Shown here: piece by piece, positions 21,857-33,797 of the stretch
Numbering within the stretch: the stretch's first letter is position 1
Layout of the letters: the number at the start of each line of letters is the position of its first letter
From: Diplosphaera chodatii
Lineage: Eukaryota; Chlorophyta; Trebouxiophyceae; Prasiolales; Stichococcaceae
Assembly (NCBI GenBank): GCA_032358165.1
Contig: JAALGY010000034.1
Location: 806,001 to 870,000 of the forward strand
Reading direction: 5' to 3'
DNA: 64,000 nt
Notes under the pieces: model-generated
Databases searched by the model: none
What the model was told of the DNA's origin: nothing
What the model saw: only the letters and a program-made list of their open reading frames with translations
Made by a program: the position numbers and the translations under genes

Positions 21857-24132
21857 ATGGTGCAGGTGGCAGCTAGCGACCATGCTCAAGCCGCCGATGA
21901 AGTCGACCAGAGTGGTGAGGCAGAAGAACCCCTGGCCTCGCCAGGCGCGGCCCAGCCTGCAAGCAGCACTGCCTACCCCGCAACGAACTGCAGCAACAGC
22001 AACGACGCCATGGACGTGGTTGAAGGCCAGGAGGATACAAGAGCTGACATCGAGAACCGAGCGCTGGCGACGGCACAGCTCGATGTTCATGACAGACGTG
22101 CGCAATTGACCGATTGAAACTGAAGTCACTTGCATTGCTCGTGGCGTCATCACGTTAACAATACCGACCAGTTGTGCATTTGCCTTGAAGCAGAAAGCGG
22201 TTGGCTGCTGCTTTCGGCTGGTGCACCTGTGCCCTCACCAAACAAGACACTCACGCTGTGCGATGCATGACCCTGATGTGATGCGTGTGATATGTTTGCA
22301 GAAGCCTACAAACGGTTCAGGGTTTGTCAGAATACGCTGAGATCGATACGCTCATCGACGCCACCAAGCAGAACTGCGTGGAGACCCGCCGCGTTGGCGT
22401 TGCCGTCGGGCGCCTCTTGTACATCCTTGGGGAGCGTGAGCGCCACGGGTATGGCGGCGGTCCGAACGCTGGCTCTTTGGAGTTCAAGAACTTCGTGAGT
22501 TCTCAGGCACTGATGCTCAACTTCGATGTGTGTGACTTCACTAGTAGAGCGTCTGGCCGCATATGTACATGCCAGCATATGGTGCGCTGTATCCACAGCT
22601 GTGGTAGGCACCGCATTGCATGTCAGGCCGACAGGGGATCAACATCCCCACTTGCTTTCACATGGCGCACTAGGCAACACCTCTGTATGCTCTCTCTGCT
22701 GAAGCAAATGTCATGTCCCATGTGTGTGCAGCAAGGCAAGGAAACCGTCAGCCTGCTGGAGGAGGCTTTTGGGGTGGAGGTGTGGGTGACCCCCATCCAG
22801 AAGCGGCAGATCATGGAGGAGCTCTGCCAAGCAGATTGGCCTCAATCAGCAGCCAGTACGGCCCACAGGCCAGGTTGTTCATCAAGGCGGTGCGTGCGTC
22901 TGCATGTTGTGTTGACGCCGCAGCTTGCAGACCCAGTACTGCCGCTGGCATGCAGGGCCAACGCAATTGCACCCTGCGTATGTGGATATTGAGGTGGCTA
23001 CAAAATTGCACACTCACTGCATTGGAACGCATTCATCTGGCTGCAGCTGGGCAGCTACATCCTGAAGAGGCGGGCTGGCTTCATCCAGCCTGTCAAGGCG
23101 GCTGTGGACGTGTACCTGAACAACAGGCGGGAACAGCTGTTCCACTCGACTGGTGACAAGAAGCTGAGCGCTTCCAAGGTCGCCAACATGATCGGCTTAG
23201 GTGAGAGCAGGGTTGTTGCAACAGTGGGGTTGACCACATCTTATGGGACGTGCATCTCCTGCATCTAAAGGCTGTATAACATAACTACATGACCCAGCAG
23301 ATCTCAGTGTGCAACCGAGTCTGCCGTGCCACCGCCTGAGGGTGTGAACTGCTGAGCATCTGCTGCATGCACCCACACTGCAATCATCTGCCAATACGAC
23401 ATGTCATCGTGACAGCAATTCTGGTCGGATGCAGACCCCCTGAACGAGGAGAAGCCGGTGTACTGCTACCGCAAAACCGATCAGGCATACAAGTGCCCAA
23501 CCTACCGCAAGCTGATCGTCAACGCGCTGCCCAGCATAGTACAGCGTGCCAACCACATGGACGGGGCGCGCATAGAGTTTGCGGGCCCCGGGCACATCGC
23601 GCTGGTGGACACACTTGTGAGCATCATCAGCATGAAGTAAAAGTCTGTAGTCATAGTGCAAGGTTGCAGGGCGAGCGCGGACACCTCAGAATCCGGATGC
23701 CAATGCTACCAAGCATGTGCTGAACCGCAACACTATGTGTGCTGGCACGCAGTTGTGGACACATCCGACGCGGAGCAGTCGCTCACCTTTTCCCCATGTC
23801 ACATGCAGCTCATCTGGCGGCTGCACTACAGGAAGACGAACCTGCCGAAGAATGGGAATGAAGAGGACGCCCCAGAGTTCGACCGGTTGTACGAAACCAT
23901 GAAGCGGATGGTGAGTCTCCCTCCTCCTCTGCAAACCCTTTGCAATGCTTGCCGCCTATATTAGCTAATGCAGGACTATCCATGTCAGGTTTGCACAGCT
24001 GTACCGTGAGGTATAATATTGAAGCACAGCAAAGTCTTCGCTGACCACCGCTTGCTTGACCTATAGGTATCACAGCGCCCAGAGAACTCAAAGTTGCTTC
24101 TGAAGGAGCCGCCGCAGTGGATGCGGCCATAG
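21857..24132 (+). CDS. Unrecognised multi-exon protein with an apparent frameshift
   Basis: Exons supported by phase and splice sites: 22302-22494, 22732-22889, 23047-23200, 23435-23616, 23809-23910 and 24067-24132 (TAG); another probable exon starts at 23690. The N-terminus is provisionally the acidic Ala/Ser-rich frame opening at 21857. Readable blocks are GLSEYAEIDTLIDATKQNC, RVGVAVGRLLYILGERERH, GSYILKRRAGFIQPVKAAV, VYCYRKTDQAYKCPTYRKL, GARIEFAGPGHIALVDTL and the end LLLKEPPQWMRP. Inside the second exon the frame must change between about 22820 and 22842: EELCQA continues out of frame, while LASISSQYGPQARLFIKA is read in another frame that fits the next exon. The family is not recognised. 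Its neighbours are repeats and transposon-like fragments, so it may be a mobile-element or lineage-specific gene, possibly a pseudogene. Confidence 0.55.
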
Positions 24133-26896
24133 ACTGCAACCGTGCCCATCAGTGAGCTGCAAGCCAGACTTGCCTGACAGTTCTGTAGCATCAAAACAGC
24201 TTCATTTGAGCGGGGGGCCCATGCATGTAGGAATGTACTCATGTAGCATGCTTTATTCTAATGCAGATCAGGCTGGGCATATGCCATATGATAGTCGTGG
24301 CCGGATGCTTTGGCCGATTTGACAGTGCACAAGTGCGCCTGTACTCACATGGTGGCTGGCACATACAGGGCAGACGAACGTGTGTGCTCGGCCGCGCATG
24401 CGGCTGCTACGCCAAGGCATGATCATACTATACGGGTTGCGGCCCATGCGGCGATGGCAGTCTGAGGAGAAGGCAACGAGTGGGCAGCAACTTTCCAAGC
24501 ACATAGCAGCGCTAGGGTGGCAAGTCAGCAGCTGGTCGCAACCCATCTACGACGACAAGACAAGCATGATTTGCGGATGATAGCAAGCATGTATGTGCAG
24601 GGTTTGATTGCTGCAACAATAGCAGATGGCACTCTGGGCAGTTGCTCTGCTGTATGCTAAGCAGGCCAGCTGCCGCCGTGCATGATCTAAAAGGGTTCCG
24701 GGGTCTGTGGTGCATGCATACATGCACCGGCTTGTGCGTCGCCACATGCAGTCTGCAAAACGGTATTACCATGACCATCATGCAACACCTCCTTGATTGA
24801 CCACACGCCGTAACACACACAGGGCTTACGCACGGCACATGATACACCTGCATCGTAATATCAGCTGACACAATATGGCACAGGGTGCCCTACGATGCAT
24901 CCAGGCTGGTGGCATCACGCGACACGTTGTGCTGGCACATCATGTGACATGACTTCAGGCATGCATGTCAGTGGACGTGCACGTCTGCCAGCACATCATG
25001 TGATGTCAAGAAAGCCAATGTCACATGACAGGCACATCAGCAACATGTCCTCTGATGCATGCCTTGCACCTATATCATGTCACAAGTGGCAAAAAGGTCT
25101 TCTTTTCACACGCACATGCCATTTGTGTCGGGGCACGACACCCCAAAACGTCCCAGGCTGGGACGTTTTGCACTCGAGTCTGGGGACTCACCACAACTTC
25201 ACACTGTGCTGATGCCATGGGTACAACATGTCCGTCTGTGCCATACAAGGGGTTCGCCCTTCGGGCGTAAAAATGCCCCTCGGGCAGCTTCCACTCGAAT
25301 TGGTGCCCACCTGAGAGGGTTACTACAGGGCATGTTTACTTGCAATATTGAGCACACAAAGGAAGGCGAATTACAGTGCTTGTGACACGCTATGGGGCGC
25401 AACGTTGCATGTTAGGAGCCTGTGCAACGTGCCGCGGTGGTTGGTGCATTATACGCGTTGTGGCCATATTGATCTCCAGATCACTGCCAAAAGTCGGTCC
25501 CAACACAAGCTACTGTAGCCGGCTAGACATGCCGCAACGTCAAAACTGTCAGAAGTTAGGCGGATGATCGCGAGCTTGACTGCGAGGACGCTGCCAACAG
25601 GGCGCACTGGCACGAATTTCGGAAGCGTAAATGTCGACGTGGCGCGCTGAGAGGGCTGGGATGTTACGGGTTTAAGCGTGACCGGGCAAACTAGAGCCCC
25701 CTGCCCGGGGGCAAAAATATGTACTGGCTAGTAGCGCTAGCCGTCACTTGCCGTGATGATAATCAGACTTTGTATTTGTCAAGAAGTGTCAACATAATAA
25801 CTACGGCGGACGCCCATTACCCCTGCCCGAGGACGGGCCCCGGCAGCCCGCCGCCCGCCCGTCGTGCAACGACAGAGCGCCAGCGCCCGGCCAAAGGCCA
25901 CTACGTACGCCCTCGCGTGGCTGGTTTCCGTTTGGTGCGCCACCCGCGGCTCTGCAGGCGGTCCGCCCTGACAGCTGGCTGTGCATGCACGCTAGTGCAC
26001 GCTTTCTGGTTGGCCCATGTTGCTGCGATCACGCGATCAGATGTACTTGTTGAACGTTTAGCTAGCTTCTGAGTGTCATGAAGACCCGAAGACAGGCTGC
26101 ACCATTGACACCTGCCATGTGACCAGCTGGACATCACTTCGGCACCAACATTGTGTAAGCAACCCCCAGTACTCACGGATCACGCAAGCACTTGGTGAGC
26201 CGTGAAAAGCGACCACAGCAAGGCAAGCACACAGTAAACCTGCGATCTCCGGCCACCCTATCAGCCTGTACGACCTGCACTGCCAACAGCACAAGCAGCG
26301 GTTCCGACGCTGTTGTATGTGCTTGCGAAACTGAATCGGAACGTTCTGTGTGATATGCGTGGCCGGCAAGCCGCTTTTGGGGCGTCAACACGTTGGTGCA
26401 GATGTGACATTGCTGACCTATTGCTGACTCCTGCAAGCTGGCATACTTTGGACTGGTGCAGAGCATCGTGTATAACGCAGTAGAACAGTCGCAATACGCT
26501 CACTAACGGCCTCAGCAGTGGACAAATCAGTAAGGAAAACCTGTACGCCGCGCTGTGCGCTGTATCGACAAAGCAAAGAACACCAACAGGGTGGCGGCGC
26601 GGCATGCAAGTCCTGCAAAAGCCCACTGCAACAGCATGACGCCGTGAAGAGGCCAGGACACTCTGCAACTTACAAAGCACTTCACTGCACATACTACAAA
26701 CAGGAAGAAAGCTGCAGAACATGATCAACGAGGTCTGTGTCACGAGCTGCACGAGCTATTGCTGGTCACCAACAATATGCAACACAACTGCAATGTTGCA
26801 GGTCAAGTGTCCCTGCAGTGAGCGCTCACAATGTGTACTAACAGTCCGCTCACGAGTAAATCTGTGATGCACTGCACCTAAAGTGAAAACACACAT
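24133..26896. other. Gene-poor stretch with hairpins
   Basis: No exon chain found. TCATGTGACATGA-like words recur between 24930 and 25090. Positions 25376-26050 contain several GC-rich inverted repeats and lack the CA/TG-rich texture of nearby DNA. Only short ORFs exist. Confidence 0.5.
25144..25286. repeat. Cluster of perfect short inverted repeats
   Basis: 25144-25170 is a perfect palindrome with 13-nt arms (caaaacgtcccag) around a single g. It is followed by cgccc-ttc-gggcg at 25255-25267 and tgccc-ctc-gggca at 25274-25286. A further hairpin, gccccc-tgccc-gggggc, lies near 25692-25708. Their role is unknown; they could be terminal hairpins of a mobile element or transcript terminator-like structures. 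Confidence 0.7.
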
Positions 26897-29800
26897 CTAC
26901 TGGAACATGCAAAGCAAAGGCTGGGAGAGACCGCGCGCCGCCATTCTTGCCCGACACCTGCCGCTGCGCCTCCAACTCCATTGCCACAGAGCGTGCTGTG
27001 GCATTTGGCCTGCTGTCAGGACCTGGCTGTCTCTGCTGCACTCTATCTTCTGAGCTGCTGCCTTGATTTCATGCCAGCGCTGCCGCCAGCCGGTACGCCA
27101 CTCGCTGTGCTGCTCCAGGTCCTTGAGCGGCGGCTGGCGCCGCAGCTGGTCGCCCTGATCATACAGCCTGTGCAGCTCCACGATGCTGCCAAATGTCCGC
27201 AGCTCTGGGAACGGACGGCCGCCGGCATATGCATGGTGCTGCTGCTGCCTCTGTGGTGCTGCAGGCGCCGGCGGCGGTGCTGGCTGTGCTGGCAGTGGCA
27301 TGGCTGGCTGCAGGAAAGTACGAGCTGCATTGCGCCGCCCTCCTGGCCTGCCAGTCGGCAGGCCACTGCCACTGGGCTGCTCATCTGACAGCAGCACTGG
27401 CGCTGGTGCTGCCTCCATGGCCCCTGCCAACACACTATGCAAGTGCATGAGTGGAGTACAGGACCAAGGCACATTTAAAGAGCGTCACAGATTACACAGT
27501 CAGATGTCTGTATCACAAATGTTACCTGCGCCGAATGCACTGCCAAACAGCTGCCCCCGGCAGGCGCCAGGTGACCTCGCATCGTGGAACAGCACTGAGC
27601 TGTTGTGGCTGCAGCTGGGGACCCTGCCTGCCATGCCTGTTGCACTGCTGCTGCGGCGCGACGCCGCAGGTAGCCCAGCTGCATCCACTGCCTCGGCTAG
27701 CTGCAGCGCCGGCTGCGCATCTGCCAACGACATGTCTGTTGCAGATGCAGGGGGGCTGCCAAGCGGCAAGGCAGGCGCCGGCGGCTGAGGCACCAGCTGC
27801 CGACATCGAGCTGGAGCCGGTGGTGTGCTGAGCAGCGATGGCCTGCCCTCCTCCTCCTCCTCATCTGCAGCCAGCCAGCGCAACCAACCCTCACACAACA
27901 CACTGTGTCCGTCAAGTGGGCCAGTGCTGGCGTGAATCTACAACAGAGGCAGCAGCAGCAGCAGTACCTGGCGTCCATGCAGGCTCTGCTTCGTCAGCAG
28001 ACAGGCCGCGCTGCTCTGCAGCTGCAGCAGCATGTCTCGCTTCTGCAGCTAGCGACCTAAACGCTGCCCGCTGCCGCAGCCGCTCAAGATCAAGCTGCTG
28101 CGGCATCTGCTGCACACGGTGGCTGCAGGGGTCCAGCATGCTGCTGTCAATGCCAAAGGCACCCAGGAAGGCTGCCGGGCGCCCAGTCTGCATCGACTGC
28201 GCCAACTGCACGACCATCCTGATTAGCTGCATCAGCCTGTCGTCGGTTTGTCATGGGGCGCAATGGCTGGAAGTCCCCTTGTGCCTTGGCTGTGCTGTAC
28301 CACTGCTCCAGCTCACTGATGCAAGGTGCAGGGCCAGATCAGCATGGTGCAGTGCACAATTGAGACATGTACACGTGTAGCAGGTACAAGCATACCAGGA
28401 GAGTGGGAAAACGCACATGAACGCTGGATCCTGCAGCAGCAATGCGTGCGCAGGGTTGTCAGGGCTGTCGCGTGCCAGCTCCAGCGCATCCTGCACCACC
28501 ACAGTTGGCAGATACTCCAGCAGACCGCCCATGCTGTGCGCTGATGGCCTAGCGTCTGCACCCATCCCCTTGACCTGCAGAATGTGCAGGCACAGAATGG
28601 CCAGCTGAATGCATAAGATTCTGATGCAGCAGGTGGCAGTGTGCATGGATGTAGTCAAGGGCTGTGCATCAAAAATGATGCCACATTAGAAACACTGCTT
28701 ACCGCCAGTGCAAACTCCTGCGCAAAGGACTACAGCAGCTGCTGAAAGTGCGGCTCGACCTTGACACAAAGCGCTCAGCAACAAACTGGCCAAAGTCGCG
28801 GGTTGCTGTGCCTGGCCAGCCGCCCGCTGCCAGGAGGCCCTCCGGCCGAAAGAACAGCAGGTAGGACTTAAACATGGCCTGGTGCAGCCAGCGGCCCATG
28901 CGCCCAATCACCTGAACAGTCTCAGATACACACTGGGTCATGTGTGCCACATTGGCTGTAGTGCAGCAGATGCGAGCGTACCTGCTGCAGTACATTGCCA
29001 CCCAACATGCACACAGGACAGCTCATGCAATGTCTTGAGCCCGCTACACACTGTACCTGGTCGTCCATGCCGGCCTCGTCCAGCGCACGAGCACCCGCCA
29101 CACGGAACAGATGCATGACCTTGGTGGAGACGATGGCGCAAATGCCCAGCCAGCGGCTGAGCGCTGCAGCGTGCCCGCTGTAGTACAGCGACTGGTCTGG
29201 GCGGTTGCCGCATCAGAGCGGGGTGCTGTGTACCGCTGCTTGTCGCGTGGATCTGGAAATATGTCCACGCCGAGCGTGGAGCGGCAGATCAGGTAGCGGC
29301 CAAGCGCCCCATGCGGGCACTGCAGCGGGTCGCGATGCCGGATGCTGCCCGTGTAGCCAGCCCTGCCGTTGACCTGTGTCTTGCCGCCTTTCACCACTGT
29401 TATCAGCAGCAATGCTGGCGATGGCCCTGTCACATGAAGCATAGGACGCAAATTTGAATGCCTCTGGCCAGGTTGTGCCCAGGACATGCAGTACACATGA
29501 GCCAGCAAATGCATGCCGTTAGCTTACATGAAACTCACCAAGGCACCGCAGCGGCCGCGGCTTCACGATGTCTGCCATGAACTGCAGCAAGGTGTCGTCG
29601 CTGCGCTGCACATCTGTGTTGGATGGCGATGGATGAGCAAGATACCTGGATGTGGTCAATGTGGGTATGTGCATGCTGGCTCATGCTGCACGCACCCGAC
29701 GCCATGGCGGTGCCCATTGCATGGTCCCGCGCTCCCTCCTGCTTGCTCGACTGCATCTGCACCCGAAAGAGCTGCAAAACCTGCTCTGGGCTGCAGGTAT

Positions 29801-31386
29801 CCGCTGCTGTGAGGTCCTGTGGGTCGACATCAGCTGGCGGCCGTTGACCCTTCTTCGCCAGGGTGTCCTTGATTGTGCCGTAGACGCTGCTGTAGTTGCT
29901 GTCGTCCAGCAGCTTTGCTGGCCTCCGGCTCTGCATCAGATGATAGATGTATCACAGCAGGATACATGTCGTACCACTCCTTGCGATTGATGGCGCTCAT
30001 CAATGCAGCACATACCGAGCGCAACCCTGATACCTGAGCTGCAGAAGGGTCAGCTGCATGGCGGCGCTGCTGCTGCTCTGAGTACGCCTGCTGCAGCGCA
30101 CTGTGCACGCCCTCCAGTGTTTTCAGCGTCTGTGACATGTAAGGCCGAGCAAACACTGTCACATGGCACATTCGACCTGGCATCCGTATTGTCCTGGCCC
30201 AAAGCCCATCTGCCATGCAGCATGCCAGAACTTGCAGAACTTGACCATGGCGCACCAAGCGGGTCACCTTCCGCTTGTAGTCCAGCCCAGGCATGCCATC
30301 ATGCAGCCACTGCAGCACTCGTGCTGCAAGGTCTACGCCGCCAGGCTCAGTGAAATCCATGGTGTATGGGCTCCTCACGCTGCTCACCGCTGGCGGGATC
30401 ATTCTGGCAGAACCACTGCATGGGTACACACATCTCTTGATCCCTGCATCCAGCTTCACTGGGCACGCAGCGCGTTGAGCTGGCAGCGTTACCTTGGCTT
30501 TCCGGAGGTGTGTGTCGTACGTATGCGTGGTTCTTGGGCGCCTGGCCATGCGGCGCGCCTGGATCTGATGCTCGGTCTCGGCTGGCGTAAACCTACAGGC
30601 AGCAGCCTGAGACCTCACTAAACCAGCTGCAGGATCTCGATCAACGCTGATCTCAATTGTAATGGTGCGTGTGCCTGTGCACAATACAGCTGCATAATGC
30701 ATACCGTGGATCCCAATATCCCCTGCCAGCAGGTGGACCGCCAGCGTTGCCTGCTGCATCCACCTGTGCGCGCAGGCCGGGGAGGCGTGGTGCTCTCGCG
30801 GGGGCTTCTGCTGCTGAGCGCCGGCGCCGTGGTGGTGGCCGCAGTGACATTGGTCCTCCACGTGCAGCGGCACCAGTACGAAGTGCTGGCAGCTGCAGAT
30901 CCTGCGCAGCCGAAAGCAGGCCTTCCCTTGCTGTCGCTTGTGCTGCTGATGCTGCAGCTGCATCTGACTGCTGTCGAGGAAGGTCGGGCATGGCTGATGC
31001 CAGGCAGACCGCTGCGGTGCCTGACCCAGGTGTGGCCACTGCTGCTGCCGCTCGGCTTGCTGGCTGCGATGGCTGCAAACTTGACTGTCGCTTGCAGCTC
31101 GCCGGCCACCGCCGTCGCTGCTGCTGTCTGTGCTGAAAGGTGACAGTGCATCAGAGCTGCCGCTGCCATCGCTCTCATCGTCGGTGGAATTTATGAGGCG
31201 CAGCCTGCGTCGCGCTCTGGGCTGCAGATGCATCATCGCTATGTTCTGCGCCAGGTCTCTGGCGCGGCCTACGCCCTGCCGTGACCGCACCTGTTCACTG
31301 CACCTTTGCATGAGCCCAGAGTAGAAATGTGCCATGCACCGCACATACAAGCCATGCAGCCCTGTTCCCAGTCCGTAGGAAAGCAA
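26897..31386 (-). pseudogene. Decayed Crypton-type tyrosine recombinase with GCR1_C-like domain
   Basis: Exons run from about 31236 down to 26897. The N-terminal part is Ser/Asp-rich, then reads RPRTTHTYDTHLRKAK (about 30520) and ARVLQWLHDGMPG. The recombinase core follows: VVKGGKTQVNG (about 29390), SIRHRDPLQCPHGALGRYL, and MHLFRVAGARALDEAG, which holds the H-x-x-R motif (29102-29113). VIGRMGRWLHQAMFKSYLLF comes next; its tyrosine at 28861-28863 fits the nucleophile. Distal exons give VVVQDALELARDSPDN and a GCR1_C-like block (about 27217-27044: FGSIVELHRLYDQG, then DLEQHSEWRTGWRQRW). This order, recombinase then GCR1_C, is typical of Cryptons, which move through a circular DNA form. Frame changes are needed near 29200, 28790 and 28260, and an in-frame TAG follows HFQQLL near 28730, so the copy looks dead unless these are assembly errors. 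Many introns are still intact. Confidence 0.75.
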
Positions 31387-32181
31387 AGCAACGGTTAGTT
31401 ACATATTCTGCACAAGCTGACACCGAATACGAGGAGCTGGTTGTCCACTGCAACAGCTGGTTGTCAGCAGGGGATCCCGTCAGCAAAGTTGCCTGGCGAG
31501 ACATGGGGGCGTGCTGGCACCTTCTTCCTGGCCATGATCACATCAAGAACACAGCATCATGTCGGAATGCTGTATCACGCTGCGTCGCGCTCCCACTGAC
31601 CTGGTAACTTCAAAAAGTGTCTGATCACAGCCAAGCCAAGCGCACGACTGCAGCCCTGCAGGATGCTACCCGAATAACATCTGTTGCAGCGGAGCCACGC
31701 GTAGAATGTACTGCAAATGCCACTCTGAAGCGCAGGACCTTGCAAGCTGCAGTATATGTCAGCTTGACAATCACGTTGGGACCGCGGCGGCTTGGAGGTT
31801 TCTTGGGCCCAGACCAGCGAATACAACACGGCCAGAATGCACTGCCTACTCTATCTCAGATATGTTAGGACGCATTTTGAAACTGAAATTGAGCCTGCAG
31901 GCAGAACGGGTGATACAGGAGTGTATGACCTGCTGGGACGGCAGCGTGATAGCTGTGCGCGTCCTTCGGGCCCGCCACCGGCAAGACCTCGCTGCTGGGC
32001 GGCCTCAAGGCTGAGACAGGTGACGTAGAGGCCATCGTCAAGGTCTGTTCAGGGGACGCATACTGGTGATGCGTCAATGCGATAAGATCATCAACCCCAA
32101 GTCTTGACCTGATTTAGCTGCTGCGCTGAGGAGCGCTGTGGTGCGTTTGTCAGGAAAGTTGTTGGTATCAGGGGGGTTTCA

Positions 32182-33608
32182 TCAAAATCCCTTCATCTCT
32201 GCCTCCAACATCTCCATCGTGCTCCTCACGATCCCCTCATTCAGCATCGGCTGAAGCATCCAAGCTGTAACGAGCACCTGCGCAAGCAAGCGCTGCAGTC
32301 GACCAAGACACATGCATCGGCCATGTTCATTCAGCCAGGCGTACACTCATCATGCATCATCATGAGAATTCCTCTAGATCACATATGCCGTGCAGCTAGT
32401 TTTGTTGCAGCAACCTGCATATGCGCACGACGTCTACGGTCCTGGTCGGGAGCGCTGCCCTTCACGGTGGGTTTCACACTTGCACCTGTGCAAGCGCATG
32501 GTCAGGTTGTCATGTAGAGCGCTGCATCACACCACAACATCCAAGCCAGCCGCAAATCTGCAAGAGATCCTGACCCCACCTGTGTATGATCGCAAGTCTG
32601 ACAGGATTTCTAAACGTAGTTGCAGCTCCGCTTCATGTGCAGTCAACACCTTGTCCACCTCTTGTGCTGCAGGGTTAAGCAGCATACATTGAGCAAACGC
32701 ACAATGCAGGGGGACAAGCGCAGCACTATCGCGCAGGGTTTGTTCCAATGGTGCTGCCAGCAGACCTATCAGAGGCATTGGAAGAGCAGCAAACACCGCC
32801 TGGCCATTTATGGTACCATCACAACCAGCTGCCAGCGAGTCCGATGCTGCCCTGCGTTGAGCATGTGCCAGCTGCTGTGTTTGTGCAGCTTAATGGCTTG
32901 ACGACGACTGCTGATTTCTTGTGTCTGCAGCGTCAGCACACACAGTGATGACCGACCTCAGCTGCTGCGTGACTGCCGTACAAGCCTCCACAGCACTCTG
33001 CAGACCGGCCAAATGCGCTGATGTTTGCAGACGCAGCTTGGCTGCTGCAAATTCTTTGATATCTGGCAATTGAATCAGCACGCCTGGTGGCAAGGCCGTC
33101 AGGTACCTGAAGGTCAAGGCTGTCAATGGTGAAGCTACAGGCCGTGTGCAGTGTTTCGAGTCTGCATCTCAGAACAGCAGCTAAGCGCAGGCATGGCCGC
33201 ACCATTGCAGAAGGAAGGCATTGCTCGCACCGCTGCTTGCTTGCATACCATCCTCGCTAGCTTTCTGGTTTGGTCATCAGGGAACCCATGATGGGAAGCA
33301 TGCACTCGCTCGGGGACAGATGGGCATGTCAGCGCATGGCAACAGGGCGGCATCACCAGGTTGCACATTGCCAATTGTGAAGCACCTTCCATGCGTCAAT
33401 TGCTGCGTTGAGCTGATTGTAGGTGCGTCTCACAAGGCTCTGCAGACAGCAATTCTGAACATGAGCCATCCTCAGGCACTGCCAGCACTCGAGCAGATTC
33501 ATGGAGTTCTGCACCGCTCCGCACCTGCGCATCACGCCGTCTAGTTCGCAGCTCGAGCGGTGTCAGCGGTGCTGTACTCACCATGCGCAGGGGTTCAAAG
33601 CTGTTCAA
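32182..33608 (-). CDS. Unknown helical protein, minus strand
   Basis: The 3' exons are firm: one ending at 32580 after LTAHEAELQLRLEILSDLR, then 32485-32415 (basic, GSAPDQDRRRRAHMQ) and 32250-32182, which reads PMLNEGIVRSTMEMLEAEM and ends in TGA; all agree in phase. A central exon, 33106-32957, reads YLTALPPGVLIQLPDIKEF and helices. Hydrophobic PMPLIGLLAAPLEQTL lies near 32780. The 5' exons (33608-33350) are open in two frames, MVSTAPLTPLELRTRRRDA or NQLNAAIDAWKVLHNW, and were not resolved. I do not recognise the protein. It is transcribed away from the CRM gene, with about 190 bp between the presumed starts. Confidence 0.5.
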
Positions 33609-33797
33609 TGTCGCTCACATTGACACTTGCAAGCTGTTGAAGTGGGTTGTTGTGCACCTGCACACAGTAGTACCCTGCACGTCAGCACGTGCAATCAAGT
33701 CGATTCCGGAAGGTCGTGCTTGTGACTACACTCCTTCCTCTTCACCGAAAGGTTGCAATCATCTAGCATCCGCATTCGTGTCAAGTTTCATCTGCGC

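Noticed and set aside
25240..25320. tRNA-like folding around 25250-25300
   Set aside because: The hairpins do not form a cloverleaf; no T-arm consensus or acceptor stem.
29830..31386. A single minus-strand ORF of 518 codons as an intact gene
   Set aside because: Internal GT..AG introns fit better (for example after the block ending LRKAK and after YKRK), and His/Gln/Cys-rich parts are translated intron or low-complexity sequence. It is treated as part of the split Crypton gene.
31975..32043. A P-loop-like plus-strand read, GPATGKTSLLGGL
   Set aside because: One residue short of G-x4-G-K-T/S, stops lie just upstream in the same frame and no acceptor fits. Perhaps a fragment, but not supportable as a gene.
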